From Onchocerca volvulus (Eukaryota > Nematoda > Chromadorea > Rhabditida > Onchocercidae): a stretch of 64,000 bases of DNA. Shown here piece after piece: positions 13,133 through 27,743 of this stretch; positions within the stretch are counted from its first letter, which is position 1; every line of letters begins with the position of its first letter. The notes beneath the pieces were generated by a model. The model made no database searches, had not been told where the DNA came from, and saw only the letters and a program-made list of their open reading frames with translations. The DNA is taken from the NCBI GenBank assembly GCA_000499405.2, contig HG738139.1:9634616-9698615 (forward strand). The letters run 5' to 3'. A program made the translations under genes and the position numbers.

Positions 13133-16100
13133 ATGGGCGATCAGGCACAACAGAATTTCTTGGCCTTGCTAGCTGCTCAAGCAGCTACACAGAGCAATAT
13201 GCCCATGGGCTTACTTTTTCCAAATCTAAATTTTGGTATGACAAATACAGTCGATATGATGTTTTGGAATATGGCACAGTTGTCGCAACCGGGAATGCTC
13301 CTTCAACAACCGCAGCCACCACAAGAATCATTTGAAGAAGTGCTAAGGAGGATGGCTACTGGGAGTGCAAGATCAACTAACATCGTTAATGGTATGTTCG
13401 TGCTATGGTTATATGCAAAAGTAATTTGGATTTAAGACATTTCAGTTGATCATAACTGCAATTTGATTGAATTAAATTCATAAGATATCAGGCATTTTCG
13501 AGGTTGCGAGCGAAAATTATTGAGGATTATAAAGAACTTTCATTACAATGAATTTTAGATTTTGATTAAATGGATTTATTATTCGGCACGAATCGTCATT
13601 TAATTTTATCTTTTCAGGTAGACAACAAACGAATCACGATATTGATAATACAGATAACAACGAACCAACTCTGCGAGGAACAGGACATTTTGTTGCTGAC
13701 ATAGCTTCTACTTCTTCTGCGAATATTGGCATCCCAACTGCTGTTCCGGATTCTCCAACAAAAGGTTTGGAACCGGGTGAAATACCGAAGCGGAGGTAAA
13801 ATTGGTTCAAATTTGGATTTTTTTTTCTTTTTTTTGTGGGATTTCTATATTTCAATTGTTTATTTTGTGGATTTTCTCAAATGTTCTGTAGAAAGAAATG
13901 AAAATTCTAAAGTTGAAAAAAAGTATTTTCGAAATTCCAGTTCACATTTTATAAAACATTCTTAAATCATTTTTATAAAACACTTTAAATTTAAATTAAG
14001 AAACTCTCAGACGAGAATTTACAGGTTTTCGTTTTTTTAGGGATAGCAACAGAACAAGAAATGGTATGTCTTCGCAACTATCACCTTCGTCATCATCATC
14101 ATCATCATCAACTGGCGGCGTATCTTTGAATTCAAATCTTTTAGAAGCATCGGCACGCTGCTACGCTGCACTTGCAGCCACAGCTTCGCAACAACAGCAG
14201 CAACATAGTGAACTTATTGCTGCCGTACTACAAAGTGCAGCTAATTATGAGAGAGCTAAAGCTCGAGCTACTGGCAGCACTGGTGCTACTCCTACTTGTC
14301 CCAGTGGTAGCGGTAATACTACTCATATGTTGAAAAGAACTGCTGCGACGCATCAACATTCCAGCAGTGGCTTGAGGCAATTGCTTATAATTTTTAAAAG
14401 GAGATAATTGTTTGCTGTAAAACTTTCGAGATATTTATTCAAATAAGATACCTTATAAAAAGACAGTCAAAGAAAACGGAATTTCATGATTATTGTTGGC
14501 GTTTTTTTCAGTACATGTCGAAAAGATGAAAGTCATCGATCATGTGCAATATCTGCGAAAGTTCCTCTTCACGAATCAGTGTTAACATCATCATCATCAG
14601 CTAGATTCACTGATTCACCTTTGGATTTATCGTTTCATAAACCAAGAAATGGTACAACGGGAGAGCGCAATCGTATTTTTAATGAACATACTAGCGGCAT
14701 GGATTCCGATGGCTCAAGAAAGCGTGCGCAAGCTGATGCGTCGTTAATACGAATACCACTGAAATCTGGGTTTGTTTTGTTTTGACTTTTCTTATTGAAT
14801 GTCTTTATGTTCACTTATTTGTTTCTTTAATCCCTTTGCTATGCAAACAACAATAAATAAGGAAATAATGTGTTTAATTATTTATTTTTTTTATATAGTA
14901 CTTAATTTTAATGTTGTTTCAAACGAAACTAAAATTATGCGTATTCTTAGTTCTCTGATTTTCTTATGATATTCCAAGAGAATTTCATGTCAATTATTTA
15001 CCGTGCCTCAACTTTCTGATATTTAAATGATATCAACTGATATTAAAAAACTGATTTTTTTCTTCAAATCAGAAGCACATGTGGATTATAAACATGCATA
15101 TAAAACATCAAATAACTCGGTTACCGACTCCAATTATTAACAATTTCAACTTGCAATGATGTGCATATTTATTTATTTTTTGTTCGGTAAATAATAGGCA
15201 CTTCTGGCGTTCATTCATACTATCTTTTTTTTTTGTTGATTTTAGCTGGCGACGTCAAACTTGCATCCGAACTATAAGTGCTAGCGGGGTTCGAGGCGAT
15301 GTTATTTACTATGCACCATGTGGTAAAAAACTTGGTTCATATGCTGAAGTGACGCGGGTTTGTGTTCAAATTTGAATAAATCATCTAATGTATTACTGGA
15401 CAGTTGAAACATAGTCTAAAGTCTAGAACTTGGTCGAAAAAAAAAGTTTTTCAAGCTTAAAAAAGAAAAAAAGAAAAAAAAGAAAAGCGAAAAGTTAGGA
15501 TAGATTTTAATACCATTCTTTCCAGTATCTGACGAAGAAGAATATCAAAGACATCGGCAGAGAAAATTTTAGCTTCAGCTGTAAAGTTATTGTTGGTGAA
15601 TACATCCTGTTCAAAGATGATGAAGATGGTTCGAAGGTAAAATATAATTTTTATTTAATTGCTGTGATCCAACTTTCTGTTTCCGGCTCATTATTTTTCT
15701 GAATATTTCATTACTTGTTTCTTTCCTTTTTTTCATTCGCTGCTTATTGTACTGATTGTGAACTAATGTTATTTTCGTTTTCATTTTCTAATTTTTAGGT
15801 TCCTGATAGAGTGTCGGAAGAAAGAATCCTAGCAGAAATTGCTAACTGTTCTGCTACCAATACTGTTCGTAGAACATCTGGTACCCATGTAAAAGCAAGC
15901 TTTTCTTCGGGAACAACTGATCCTTCTGGTACAATTCGTAAGTTTAGGTTTCCGCTTAATAAGTTTTTCAACTTTACTTGGTGTCAGACTGCAGTGAATA
16001 ATTGAACTTGAAATAATTAACTATAGGCTAATGTAATAAGTGTTCTTCGAAAGTTTGCTATTCTTGTTTTCTGATTCGTAGTTTCATAATTACCGGAAGA

Positions 16101-19100
16101 CCTATAGCATTAGATACTTCTGGTAATCCTGATGTCACTTGTTACTATTATTTTTCAATAACAAATATGTAAAGAGACATGTGACTGTCTAAATGAATCC
16201 CAGTCATATTGTATGCATCAAATTCTTTATCATTCTGTGTATGTGAAGAATTTGTAGTATAATACAAAATCATTGCAGCTTCATCAGCTGACAAGAATTT
16301 ATTGAAATTGACTGAGGATAATGCATTAAAACAACTGCATCGGCAATTACTACGACGTCAGGGAGAACAACAAATGTATGCACAACTACTACTTACTTTT
16401 GTGAGTTCCTTTTAAAAGTTTATTTCGCTTTAATTTTTCTGAATTGAAAGTTTTGAAAGGAGAGTTTCTGATAATCTGAATTTAAAATTCCATGAGAGCT
16501 GATTTATTAACTGGTATTTGCATGGATACATGGTTATATGGAAACTTGTACCGAAGTGAGATTACTCAATGTAGGTGTAAATATTAAGGACCAGCGAAAT
16601 ATTTGGTGCTTTAAAAAAAAAGTTCTATGGATATTTGACTTATTTTAAATCGTAATTGCTGATAGCTTCATTAAGTGAAAATGGAATGAATTAAATGAAA
16701 TGACTTGTAGGCTGATATTGGTGCCTACTTCAAAAATTCAAATATGATATAGTTATACATGACAACAAGATAATGTATTACTTGGAATTAATGGATATTT
16801 CCACTAATTTTGGTGACAGGAAAAAAAAATAAAAGAATATGGAATTAGATTTATTTTTGGGAAACTTTTTGAATATTTGTTGAATCATTTGATTATTTCA
16901 TTCAAAAAATGTTTCTCTGCTTCATTCCTCGAACAGTTTCATCTGTTTTGTTGGTCATAGGGTCAGCATGTTCAACAGCAACAACAGCGTCAATTTCATC
17001 ATCATCAGCAGCAACAACAACAAAAGCAACAGCCTTCAGCTATTACAATGGAAAGAAAATCAGCAGTTGAAATGGAACCTGAAATCAAGAAACCTAAAGT
17101 ACAATTTCATTTCATTTCAGTTTCGACATATTAAATTAGGCTTTATTTTCATTAAATTGAATTTCCTCAAATATTGTTTCATTATTATCTTAAGTTTAGA
17201 TAGACCAAGTTGAATCAGTAACATCATGGCATGCAACACCTTCAGCTATACCAGTTACAGCTCCCGTTATTGCTACTACAACTACTAATATTGTTTCTTC
17301 TCATGTTGTTACTACCACTACAACTAGTGCTACTACTGCTCCAGCTGTAGAAGCAAAACTACCAAAGCCTGAACTCAGTGAAGAAGAAAAACAGGAAGAA
17401 CGTCTAAAAGCACTGCGATTGCCGACGGATGATCTTTTGATCGAGGAAGCACGAGTTTGTATAAATTATTAATTTTTGTTAATTGCTTCTGAAATTGAAA
17501 ACTAGGGAGATCGTATAGTCTGACTCGACTTTGAAATTCCTGAATTTTTGAATTTTGAATTTTCCTTTTTAATTCTGTTTTTCAACCATTTATCTTTTAG
17601 AATCTTTGTTTTTAGAAGCTGCCCACACTTGATTCTATCGAAAACCTCAGTGTTAGTGCATCAACATTCGCTAATGTGTTGATGGTTGATGAATTTGTAC
17701 GTAATTTCGGTCATGTTTTGAAAATTGGTGAGTTGATCATGTGTTTTTAAATCCTACCCATTAAAAAGTCATTTTAAATTTAAGTTCTATGCAAAGTTCT
17801 GATATTATACTACATTAAAATTTGGCAAAACTCCTGACATGTTCATCCAATGTTTAAAAGAATGAATTTTGTGAAATTTAAGACCTGAACGCAATACCAA
17901 CGCTGAATGAATTTCTGGCAGGTCTACAGAATCATCCGAATTATCTCAAAGGTTTCCTGCTACTCACTAAAATTTTGTTGCAACTGGTTCTGGAATATCC
18001 TGGACTGCCATCAGGAATTGCCGGACGAACTCCTCTTGGACAAGCACTTAAGGATGTGGGTGTCCATCGGGAGAATTATTCGGAACTGCTAAAGATGTTT
18101 CTTTTATCACGTGATGAAGAGGGAAAAAAGGTATATTTTAGCATATGCTATAATCATTTCTCAATTCATGTTTGCCATTTCCACCTAAATTTTATTAGTA
18201 CTACATAAGTGTCCAGATTTAACTTAATCAGTTTGGTAGCTTATATCAAGTGCGCTGAATTTAAAATTCAAGATTCATCTATAACATTTTAGCCAATAAT
18301 TAATTTCAGTTGGGTGCCAAACTGGAATACTGTTCATTCGAATGTTTGGATCCAGAATCGAAAGCTGCGATCTTAGCTTTTTTGTGTAACGAATTGCTGT
18401 ACTGCCGGAACGTTGTTCGTGATATTGAATCAAATATGGAAGAGATGACGCGTTTGAAAGGTGAAAAATGGCTACGTGAAGGTAAATCACGCGCTTTGCG
18501 AGCAGTGCAAACACGAAAGCGGGCAGCACTAAGACGAGTAAGTTCAGATTTTTTCAAATACGATTACGTTACTACTTATTCGTTTGTTTTTTATTGTCTG
18601 TGTATTGTCTCCACAATGGAATTACTTTCAAATTTTTCAAAATCTTATTTTCCTTTTTTTCATCTTTTTCTGCCTTTGTTCATGTTTTTTCTAGACATTC
18701 TGTTAATTTTTTATGGTGAAAATCCTCAGATTATTCCAAAATATGTTAATTTAATCTGACTCGCTTAAAAATTTTATTCACTGAATATATCTGTAAAATC
18801 TAATTCCGTGTAATAAATTACAGCTGAGGCATGATATCAGAGATGATGACGCTTCATCTAGTCGAGCTGGTACTCCTGGTTCAGAGCCCTCTGATGTTTC
18901 AGAAGAAGTGGAACCGGCATTGCAACCATCTCGGTTGAAAGCACTCACTCCCGGACTTGGTCAGTGCGATGTATTAACTGAAGAGGTAAGGAATTGAAAG
19001 TGGTTCTAAAATTTCATGAATTCTAAAATTTGGGTTTGAGTTTCTTAGAGTTATTTTTTGCTTTTTATTAAGGAATTGTTTACGTTCTCAAAAGTCTTAC

Positions 19101-22100
19101 ATTGCAGTTTTGGCTTAAAATTGCACTGTAACACATTTAAAAACATTTCTAATTTGCATTTAGGACTCCTTATTTGGTTATGCTAAAGATTTATAATAAT
19201 TCATTTATTATTTCAGGAAGAGGCAATGACCGTTGATGAGTTGGAAGAATATATTGGAAAGCTCAATAATGAAGCGGAAGAATTACGAGAAAGACACAAC
19301 ACACTAATCAATCGTGTGCGCATTCAGCCTATTGGACAGGTATGATAGGAAGGCAGTTAATTTTTTTTTTTTTTTAATTCCAAGAAAAGGAAAAAGAGGA
19401 AATTATTATAAAGTGAAACAGCTCAACATATTTGTATCCTTAAGGAATATGATTTTATTTCACTTCTTGACTTTTGTTTTTTTCGAAAATGAAAATTTCT
19501 GTTTTTATTCATTTGACGAAACATGATCTTGGATTTTAAGGAATGTGTAACTCCATATTTATTCCAATTTCTTTGTTTCTTTTGTACTTAGTTTATTTTG
19601 TCATTAGTTACTTTGATTAATATTTTGTATTTCATGTTTATTGAGACTTTTGAAGCTTTTCATTCTTTACTATTTGCAGGATCGTTTTCATCGTTTCTAT
19701 TGGGTTTTACCGCGTCTTGGCATACCTCTGGTGGAAAGCATTGCTTCTTCGGGCCTTCATAATCCAGCTGTTAATGTGGATGTTACTTGTCGACAGGACC
19801 CGCCATCTATTGCTGGTTTCTTATTAATTTAATCATGTTTAATAATCAACTAAATGTTCAGTTTATTACTGCAGTTTGTAAGGGGATATAAAATCATTTT
19901 TGAATTTTCGTGTTTGCAGTGGATCCGCGAAATTTTGTCGATCCAGATATTATTGCTTGTTTGGAAGATATCCTGGACACTTTATGTGGCAATGAAGAAC
20001 GTCCAGATAGAGGGAAAAAGGGTACATTCATTATAATGCAAGGACTCAATTAAGATTTAATTTTTATCATATTCTTCTTTTCAATTCATGTTTATTCATA
20101 TTTTAATTTAATTTCGTCTAGATCCGCATTTTCGGCGATTACTTTTTTGTAGTACGATTGCGTAGACTGGATAACAAATGCAAACGTGGTTGGTGGATGA
20201 TATCAAACGGAAAATTGATGGAGCAATTGCGAGGTGCCTTTCATGGTCGAGGTATACGGGAGCGAGTATTACATCGCGTGCTCATTAAAGACAATTTCAC
20301 ATTCAATCCGAGTAGTCACTGTAAGTAGAATTAACTTAACAAATAAGAAATGTCTTGATGTTCTTAAAATTTATCTTTAATTTTCATTCGTCGAAATTAA
20401 ATGACTTGCATTTGCAATGTCAATAATGCAAATATCCAGTTATTAATAATTCCATGCTTTAATCAGACTAATCCCGAAGCAAATTATGCAGATTCATATC
20501 GTATTAGACCTCTCTTTAGGTTCACCCAATAGTTGAGCAGTTGGAAGTTAGGAGTGACATTTTTGTTAACTTGTGTAGCGCAGTCTTTTATAGATTATGG
20601 GATATTTTTAGTCATACTCTGTATTTATTGATCATTGCCTCCTTCGATAGAATGATTAAAAATTTATGGTAAGGATTTAAGCAGAACCATTCCTATAAGA
20701 AAAAAAAAAAAAGTTTTAAAATTCGTCGGTTGCGGAACTATTCTCTCAAGATGTTTTGATTTACTTTGCTCTTTTGATGAACAATTATATATGTTGTGTT
20801 TGTTTTCCAACTCTTTATTCTATCTCTATATCGTTTTACAAAATTTTAGTAAAGCTGGAGCGTGTTAGTCGACCCTTAACAAACGGTGAAATTAATAAAG
20901 CAATGATAATACGACTTGCTGCTCTCATTTCATCTTTTGAACAGAAAGTTGTCGCCGCTAATGTTCATTGTCGAGTAAGTGATTTCTTTAACTCAAGACT
21001 GGAATTTTTTTTTCTTTTAAATTTTGGATGAAGTTTTCGATTTTTAAATTTGCTTATGTAATAAAAAAAAAAAAAATCAGCTATTTCAAAATTTTCAGGC
21101 TGAACTGGATATAATTAGATGAAAAAAGCTTTTCAAGTTTTTTCAGCCAATGTTTCCATCTGGAAATAATCGTGATGATGATACAGAAAGTGAAGATAGT
21201 GTGGATGCGTGGACTTTAGATGATAGTTATGTATTAACTGATGAGGCAGAAATTGATGAAGACCGTCAGCTGTTCGAGTGGGATGATTTCAAAGCGCTGA
21301 AAGAGCGGCTTCTAGAAATCGAAAAAAGCATTGAACGTCGGTATTTACTTCATCGCTACTATGCAGGGTAAAAATTTTCCATTTGACTTGTTTCTTCAAA
21401 AAGCTGGCGAATTACTTGTCAAAATGCATTTTCTGGTTACTGGAAAATGCATGATTGATATTGTTTGTTCAGATCTCATAGAAAAGATTTATATTCTAAC
21501 TACACAATAATTTCTATATAGTTTTTATCGAGGTATTTTAAATTGACAGACTTTACCACTTTTAAAAATCATTCAGTTCTTGCCAGTATTGCATTATGGA
21601 AAAATTCGTTTACTTCTGCATTCATTTATTAATTTGTTCATTTACTTTTCGTTTACTTTGTTTTCTGTTGATCGGTTTTTAAGCTTCATATATGTGTGAA
21701 TGTTCATCATTAACAATCGTTCCGAATCTCATTGAAACATGACTATAATGTTCAGAGATGATATTCAGCACTTTTAGAGTTATGGCGCTTGTAGAGATTT
21801 AACAGAATTCTTATAACATTTGCTGTCATGACTGTACTTTTCTCATTCTGTTTTATGTCATTTATGTTTCGTAAAGAATTTATTGGCTGATCCTAAATTT
21901 CAGTTCTACAATACCAGCAGAGAAAATTCTGCGCGCTCAGCAACAGAATGATCAAAATGATAGCAGTGCAGACACAAACAACCTTGTGGATGTTAATGAA
22001 ACGCAATCGGAAGCCAGTGATTCAATTAATTCCAATTGTCCGTTTGATGGCGCCGCTATTACGGTCGATGAAAGTGGCAATACTGAACTTTTACAGCGTT

Positions 22101-24186
22101 GGCGTGATTATGTTCAGATAGCTAAAACTGGTGGACAAATCATGTTCGCGTTGCAGGTTAGCTTTGAATAAGTGTTATTGTGAAGACAGCAGATCAAATG
22201 TTCCACATTCCACTTTTTTATATATTTTTCATTTTGCTATAGTCGTCATATTTTCCGTTTTTTTTTTTTTTTTTTTATTATATCATTTATGAGGATAAAA
22301 AATTCAAATGATATCTAGTCATTCAATTGATTCATCGGAGAACAATCAGTATTTCCTAAAAGGATAGTTTAAAAGCATAGTTCTCGAATCAGTAAATTAG
22401 GGAATGAAGGAATGCGGAATAATAATGCTTTAGATTTTGTATTTTTGATTTCAGTTAGCGGTTCAGCTTTGATTCTAATGCTTAAATCAGTGATTTGTAG
22501 GCTTTGGATTCAGCTATTGCATGGGAAAAATCGATAATGAAAGCAAGTTGTCAGATTTGTCGAACAAGTGAGAATGAAAGCCAACTGTTACTTTGCGATG
22601 CTTGTGACATGGGTTATCATATGTATTGCTTCCGTGTAAGTTGTGAAACTTTTGAAAATAGAAGTTCTTGGAAAGTTGACATAATAATGAAGGGCTGAAA
22701 TATGAAAAAGTTTCCCAAGTTTCGCAATAGCTACCAAATGTATGCTTTCAGCCACGAATAACTGCAATCCCAGATGGTGAATGGTATTGCCCTTTATGTG
22801 TTCAACGAGCCTGTCGTAAAATGCTTTGTCTTCTTTGTGCCAAATGGAATCGTCCAAATTCGCAACCTCTAGAACCGATTATCGTGTGTTCAAAATGTTA
22901 CAATGGTTATCATGCATCTTGCTTTGATCGTTCACCAACACTCAATGATCCGAAACAGTGGACTTGTCCAGGATGCCTTAATGTAAGCTTTGATTCTTTT
23001 TACTGTGTATTACTCTGAAATCTTTTTTTTTTTTTTTTAAATCTCTTACACTGGCTTTTATAAGAGAGGAATGATGTAAAAACTTCATGGTCTTGTTTTG
23101 TGATATTCCTTCCTATCCATATATCTAATTTTTTGGATGGTATCTCTTATTTCTCTTTCATTTATGTGAATTACTGATTTTTTAAAATTTAATCGGTCTT
23201 AATTTTAAGGCCGATGGTTTCTCGACAGAGCTTGCAAATTCTTTGCTAAATGGTGACGTAGAAATAGCGCTTGCTCAACAGGAAGGTCAAGAAAAGCAAA
23301 CTACTTGCGTACAAGAAGATGCAAGTGGACGTCAGGAAGTTCCACGACATAGGCGAAGAATGACACCAGCTGACTATGATTTCCCGCCAGATATGATGAA
23401 AAATCTTTTTAAGTGCGTTCAAAATATTCCATGCGTCTAAAATCTAATTTTCTAGTTCAAAATGTGTTTATTAGAAATTGAAATGAGATGATCTTTGAGA
23501 TAATAACATCCGTTTTTTTCAAATTTGATCGATATCGGTAATTTTATTTCTGAATTGATAGAGTTACAGCACGATGCTGGACGAGCTATGGGTGAGACCT
23601 GAGTCAGGACCATTTCAATATCCTGTTGATACTAAAGAAGTACCTTTTTACAAAAAAGTTATCAAAAGACCGATGGATTTGAATCAAATGCGAATGAATG
23701 TTGAAAGTAACAAGTTAGTTCTTTATTTATGTCAACGTGTTAATTTTTTTGCGGTGATCGGAAAATATGAATATTATATATATATATATATATATGTATA
23801 TATCGAATTGTTTTTGGGGAAAATAGACACTGTACGATTATTTGGAAAAGTTAAAGGAAAATGGTATAAATTAAAGGTCGGAGGAAGAAATATACGACCT
23901 CCTTTTGGATAATATTATATTTTATTTTTCTCCTGGTTTTAGATATTTAACACAGGAAAGTTTTATCGAAGACTTAGAGCAAATTTTCGGAAATTGTCGA
24001 ACTTTTAACGAAGACGAATCACCGATTGGTCAATCCGGAGTAGCACTTCATAAATTCTATCTGAAACGATGGAAGCAGCTGCGATACAATTACTCGAAAC
24101 GTTTAAAGCGTCTAAAAAATCCACGTTTGGTGCACTCTGTAACAGTGACATCATCGTCGTCATTAGCAACAAATCAGCAAGAATAG
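13133..24186 (+). CDS. flt-1/baz-2: BAZ2-type chromatin remodelling protein (MBD, DDT, two PHD fingers, bromodomain)
   Basis: Orthologue of BAZ2A/BAZ2B, the large subunit that partners ISWI ATPases; in C. elegans it is FLT-1/BAZ-2. Proposed exons: 13133-13391, 13618-13795, 14041-14376, 14512-14769, 15246-15357, 15526-15636, 15799-15937, 16279-16400, 16961-17098, 17200-17454, 17616-17727, 17883-18130, 18310-18537, 18824-18985, 19217-19339, 19680-19815, 19920-20021, 20153-20320, 20850-20974, 21147-21367, 21904-22156, 22501-22635, 22752-22982, 23210-23412, 23564-23713, 23943-24186. All phases close, giving 1582 aa. Domains: Ser/Gln-rich N-terminus; MBD/TAM about 344-418 ([11 protein letters not shown]...); His/Gln-rich linker; DDT about 650-715 ([13 protein letters not shown]); WHIM motifs about 757-832, 928-945 ([16 protein letters not shown]) and 1012-1060 ([12 protein letters not shown]); PHD1 about 1279-1323; PHD2 about 1333-1382; bromodomain about 1452-1560 with the acetyl-lysine-binding Asn in [11 protein letters not shown] splice-acceptor-like ttttag lies 3 nt before the ATG, suggesting trans-splicing or an upstream untranslated exon. 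The exon 3-4 junction needs a GC donor or another solution. Confidence 0.95.
23774..23795. repeat. TA microsatellite in the BAZ2 intron between the bromodomain exons
   Basis: A run of about eleven TA units inside the last BAZ2 intron. It is read through by open frames, which makes automatic gene models here liable to error. Confidence 0.8.
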
Positions 24187-27100
24187 CGAACAACATTATG
24201 GATGATCTAAGTTCTCTGATCTAAACAAGTATGGATAGGTCAGGAACGCCAGAGATAACAAATCGAAAATGACACATCTCGTATATCAACTAGTTATGAC
24301 TTTTTGCTCTCGACGCAGCATATCGGATTGTAAGATGATGTCCATCCAATTCCGGCAAAAACTTGATCAATAGGCGAAATTAATGAATGGTTAAATGATT
24401 GGCATTTGATCTTTCTTTGGAGCCAAATGTTAGAGCTATTTTGGTTTGTCGAGTTTTGTTCTGAATTTAAAATAATTTTAACTATGGTATGATTAATATA
24501 TGTTTCAATATCTGGATTTAAAACAGCAAAAGTATTCATGATATCTTGAAATCGATTATCATTCAGTTCTGTTGAATTTTGTGTTCTTATCTTTCTATCT
24601 TTATTTGAATAAATTGATTTGTGTAAATTCCAGAAACTACTTCATATAGCCATGAAGTCAAAGATTATTGGTATGTTTTTGTTTCTTGTTTATTAAAAAT
24701 AAATCTGGTAAAGGACTTCTCTTCGTATCATTATTTATGTTTAGCATGATATCATCAAGATCTGAGTTTCCATAGTTCCATGTTGCAAATAACTCTGTGT
24801 TTTATATGGAATCATTGCATACCAATAATTAGAGATCATATGATAGGAAGTATTTTGATGAGGCCTCTTCGCATTATAATAAAGTTTGTATTATTCATTA
24901 TTACCAGTTATTGATGGCGTTGCTGATTATTTAATAACATCTTACTGGTATAAACAGCACATCTGATCTCAGTTATTTTAGGGAACATCAGTGCTTGTAT
25001 TATCCATCATCCTCAGCTCTTGTAAATAAGTTTTTTTTTCTGTTCAAAAGTCTTGGTCCTATGCAGTTATGCTTTAATGTTTTTGAAACTTTTTTTTATC
25101 TTTTTCTGCTTTAAAGGGTGGAATTTACACTGTAAGATTAATTTGATTCTTTTGGGACATCATTTTCAAAAATCTTGAGAAATTTTTAATGAGTTGTTTA
25201 AATTTCCGCTTACAATTAGTCCTTAAATGGGAGACAAGATCCTGTTAACATTTTAGCTTCATAGACCTCAGACTTCAAGTTTCAACTGTTATTTTAGTCC
25301 TCCAATTTCTACCATTCCAGGGCTCCCAGATTCCTCACTCGCTACTCAGGCATTTACTGAAGTAAAAATATTCTGAAAGCTTCATCTCTCAATTTGTGAA
25401 GTGTTCTGATGTTAATTATTGTTATGACTTAAATCTTTAATTCCATGAAATAGTGAAAGTTTAAAAAGTTTGGGACAGCATTTTTGTTACTTATTATTTG
25501 TTATTATCATATTATTGCTAATGAATAGTTCATAGATGTGCTTTGACTTATCACTTGCTTACACGAATTTCGGCAATGCTTCGTTTTCCATTGACGATTT
25601 ATCAATATTGTTTGCTTTGTATCTAGATGTTCATCATTGCGTATTGGCTTATCATCTACATATTTACTAATTTCTGTTAATTTGTTAATCAGATCTTTAT
25701 TAGTTTTTATTCATTTAATATCCTTTATTCTACAAATTCTTATTTGCTTAGGCAATTTTGAGCTTGTTGTTGTTAGCGGAATAACAATATTGTACCTTTG
25801 ATTGTTGAATTTTTACTGCTCGAATGCTTATTTTTTATTGTTATGAACGTTTTGAAAATGCCTTCTTTGCATGAATGAATTTGGTTTTAAATTAATGTCC
25901 ATGTTCGCTCATGTATTGACATCTATTGTCCAATTCATTTACATGCCTCTTTTCTGTCCCATTTTTCACTCTACGTTGCAGTTTTCTGCACTGTCACGTG
26001 TCTTGTTATGCTGGATGTTAAATCCTGAAAAGGTATAAAATATACGTTTTTCCCTCTTATATTGTTGTTCATTTATTCATGCCACTTCTGTTTAGTATTC
26101 GAATTCCATTGCCTCTTCCAAGTGATTCCAAGTTATATTTCCACTTCAACTATATAAAGTTATCAATTTTATGTTGATATCTGGTTCCTTTAGCTTCAGC
26201 TCAGATCCTCAAACATCTTCGACCGAACTATCGTAAAACTTTTTATTTTTTTGAGAACGAAATTTACATTCTTTGTATTGTTTTGTACAGATTCATCCAT
26301 ATCCTAGATTATTCATAAATAATATATCGATGACATACCGGTCTCGAGCACTAAACAACCAAAGCACTTATTTGTTCTTAAGTCCATGTTCAGCATGTCG
26401 TTTTGAATTTTCGAGACTGAATTTTTAACAAGGAGATATACTTGAATCGAACAACCCATTCTTTTAAACGCATATCATCTTCAATCCTTCCAGTATTTAT
26501 ATGTATCATTTTACCGTTGTTGATGTTCACATCGATTTGTGGTCCGAATAAAGTGAGTCAGTTCTACTTGATCTTCACTAATAGTTGACAGCAAATGAAC
26601 TGAATTGCAAATTTAGAATGTTCACTACATCTTCCAAACCTTTATTACATTCTTTGTCAGTAGAATTTCATAAATTAATCCATCTAGTTAAGATAAACGG
26701 AAACATGGACATAATGGTTTGTCATAAAATCTTGCCCAATTTCGATGATAGTGTATTGTGATTTATGGGCCGTTTCAATAGTAATGACCGCTGAGATGCT
26801 TTTCCAAGCGTGATAGGTAATTAGACGAATTCTAATAAGTCATTTGACAGCAATGCGACAAAACTCTACTCTAAATCCATGGAATAAGTGAGAATTGGAA
26901 AGTCCTCGCTTACGTATTCAGCTATTGGTCCTGACAAACGATCACTTCGCATTTAGTTAAGTTGCAGTTTTGAGCAACACCTATTATACTACAATCTTCG
27001 CCAGCTACTTTACGAAAAGTATTTTAAAATGTAACGTACAAGTCAACTATTATTACTGTGATGCTAGAGGCAATTACTAAAGAGCCTCATAAAATCAGTG

Positions 27101-27743
27101 TCCAATAGCGCCTACTGAGACTGAATAGGTTGTCCTGTTATTGTCACAAAAACAACAGAACTAAATGTTCCGAATAAAAGAACAATTCTGTAAAATAAAG
27201 GTCAGAAATTAAAGAATGTACGTAAAGAAGATTCAAGATCAGGAAGGCATAATCATTTGTACGTATATTGAAAGTACGCATAAACAAAAATTACATTAAC
27301 AAGAAGCACCTTAGAAATTCGAAAGAAGAGGAAGAGAGAGAGAGAGAGGAGAAAGGAAAATGAAAAAATGAGAACAAAAACTTGAAACAGAAAGAGAGCA
27401 ATAGGATTTTGCTTCCTGATCGAATAAGTGAATGATAATATGTGAAAGTTAAACAAATCAATAATTTTACTTGGCATAACATGATAACAATAACTTATTC
27501 TTAAAAAAAACGGAAAAATTCTAATTTTTTGAACTAAATGAAAAACACAAGCGTATACAATAAAAACTGATAAAAATTAAATAGTATTCAAGATGCTTAC
27601 TTCGAAATGCAAGAGAAATTTTTGCCGAAAATTTGCAAAACTGTAATCGAATTTTCACTTGATTTATGGAAGATGTAAAACAGATAAAACAACAATGACA
27701 TTAGAATCTTAAAAAGTCCTGAACATATTGGTAAATAACCCGT
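24187..27743. other. Convergent intergenic region between BAZ2 and DBF4 3' ends
   Basis: This region holds the 3' untranslated ends of the two convergent genes and otherwise AT-rich DNA. I see no protein frame with exon-like structure, no RNA gene and no transposon. Confidence 0.6.
24608..24613 (+). other. Candidate polyadenylation signal of the BAZ2 gene
   Basis: AATAAA about 420 nt after the stop codon at 24186, followed by T/G-rich sequence. Chance occurrence is possible in AT-rich DNA. Confidence 0.45.

Noticed and set aside
20122..20152. Alternative acceptor at 20121 for the BAZ2 WHIM3 exon
   Set aside because: It gives the wrong phase and an early stop. The acceptor ttttttgtag at 20152 restores the frame leading to KRGWWMISN.
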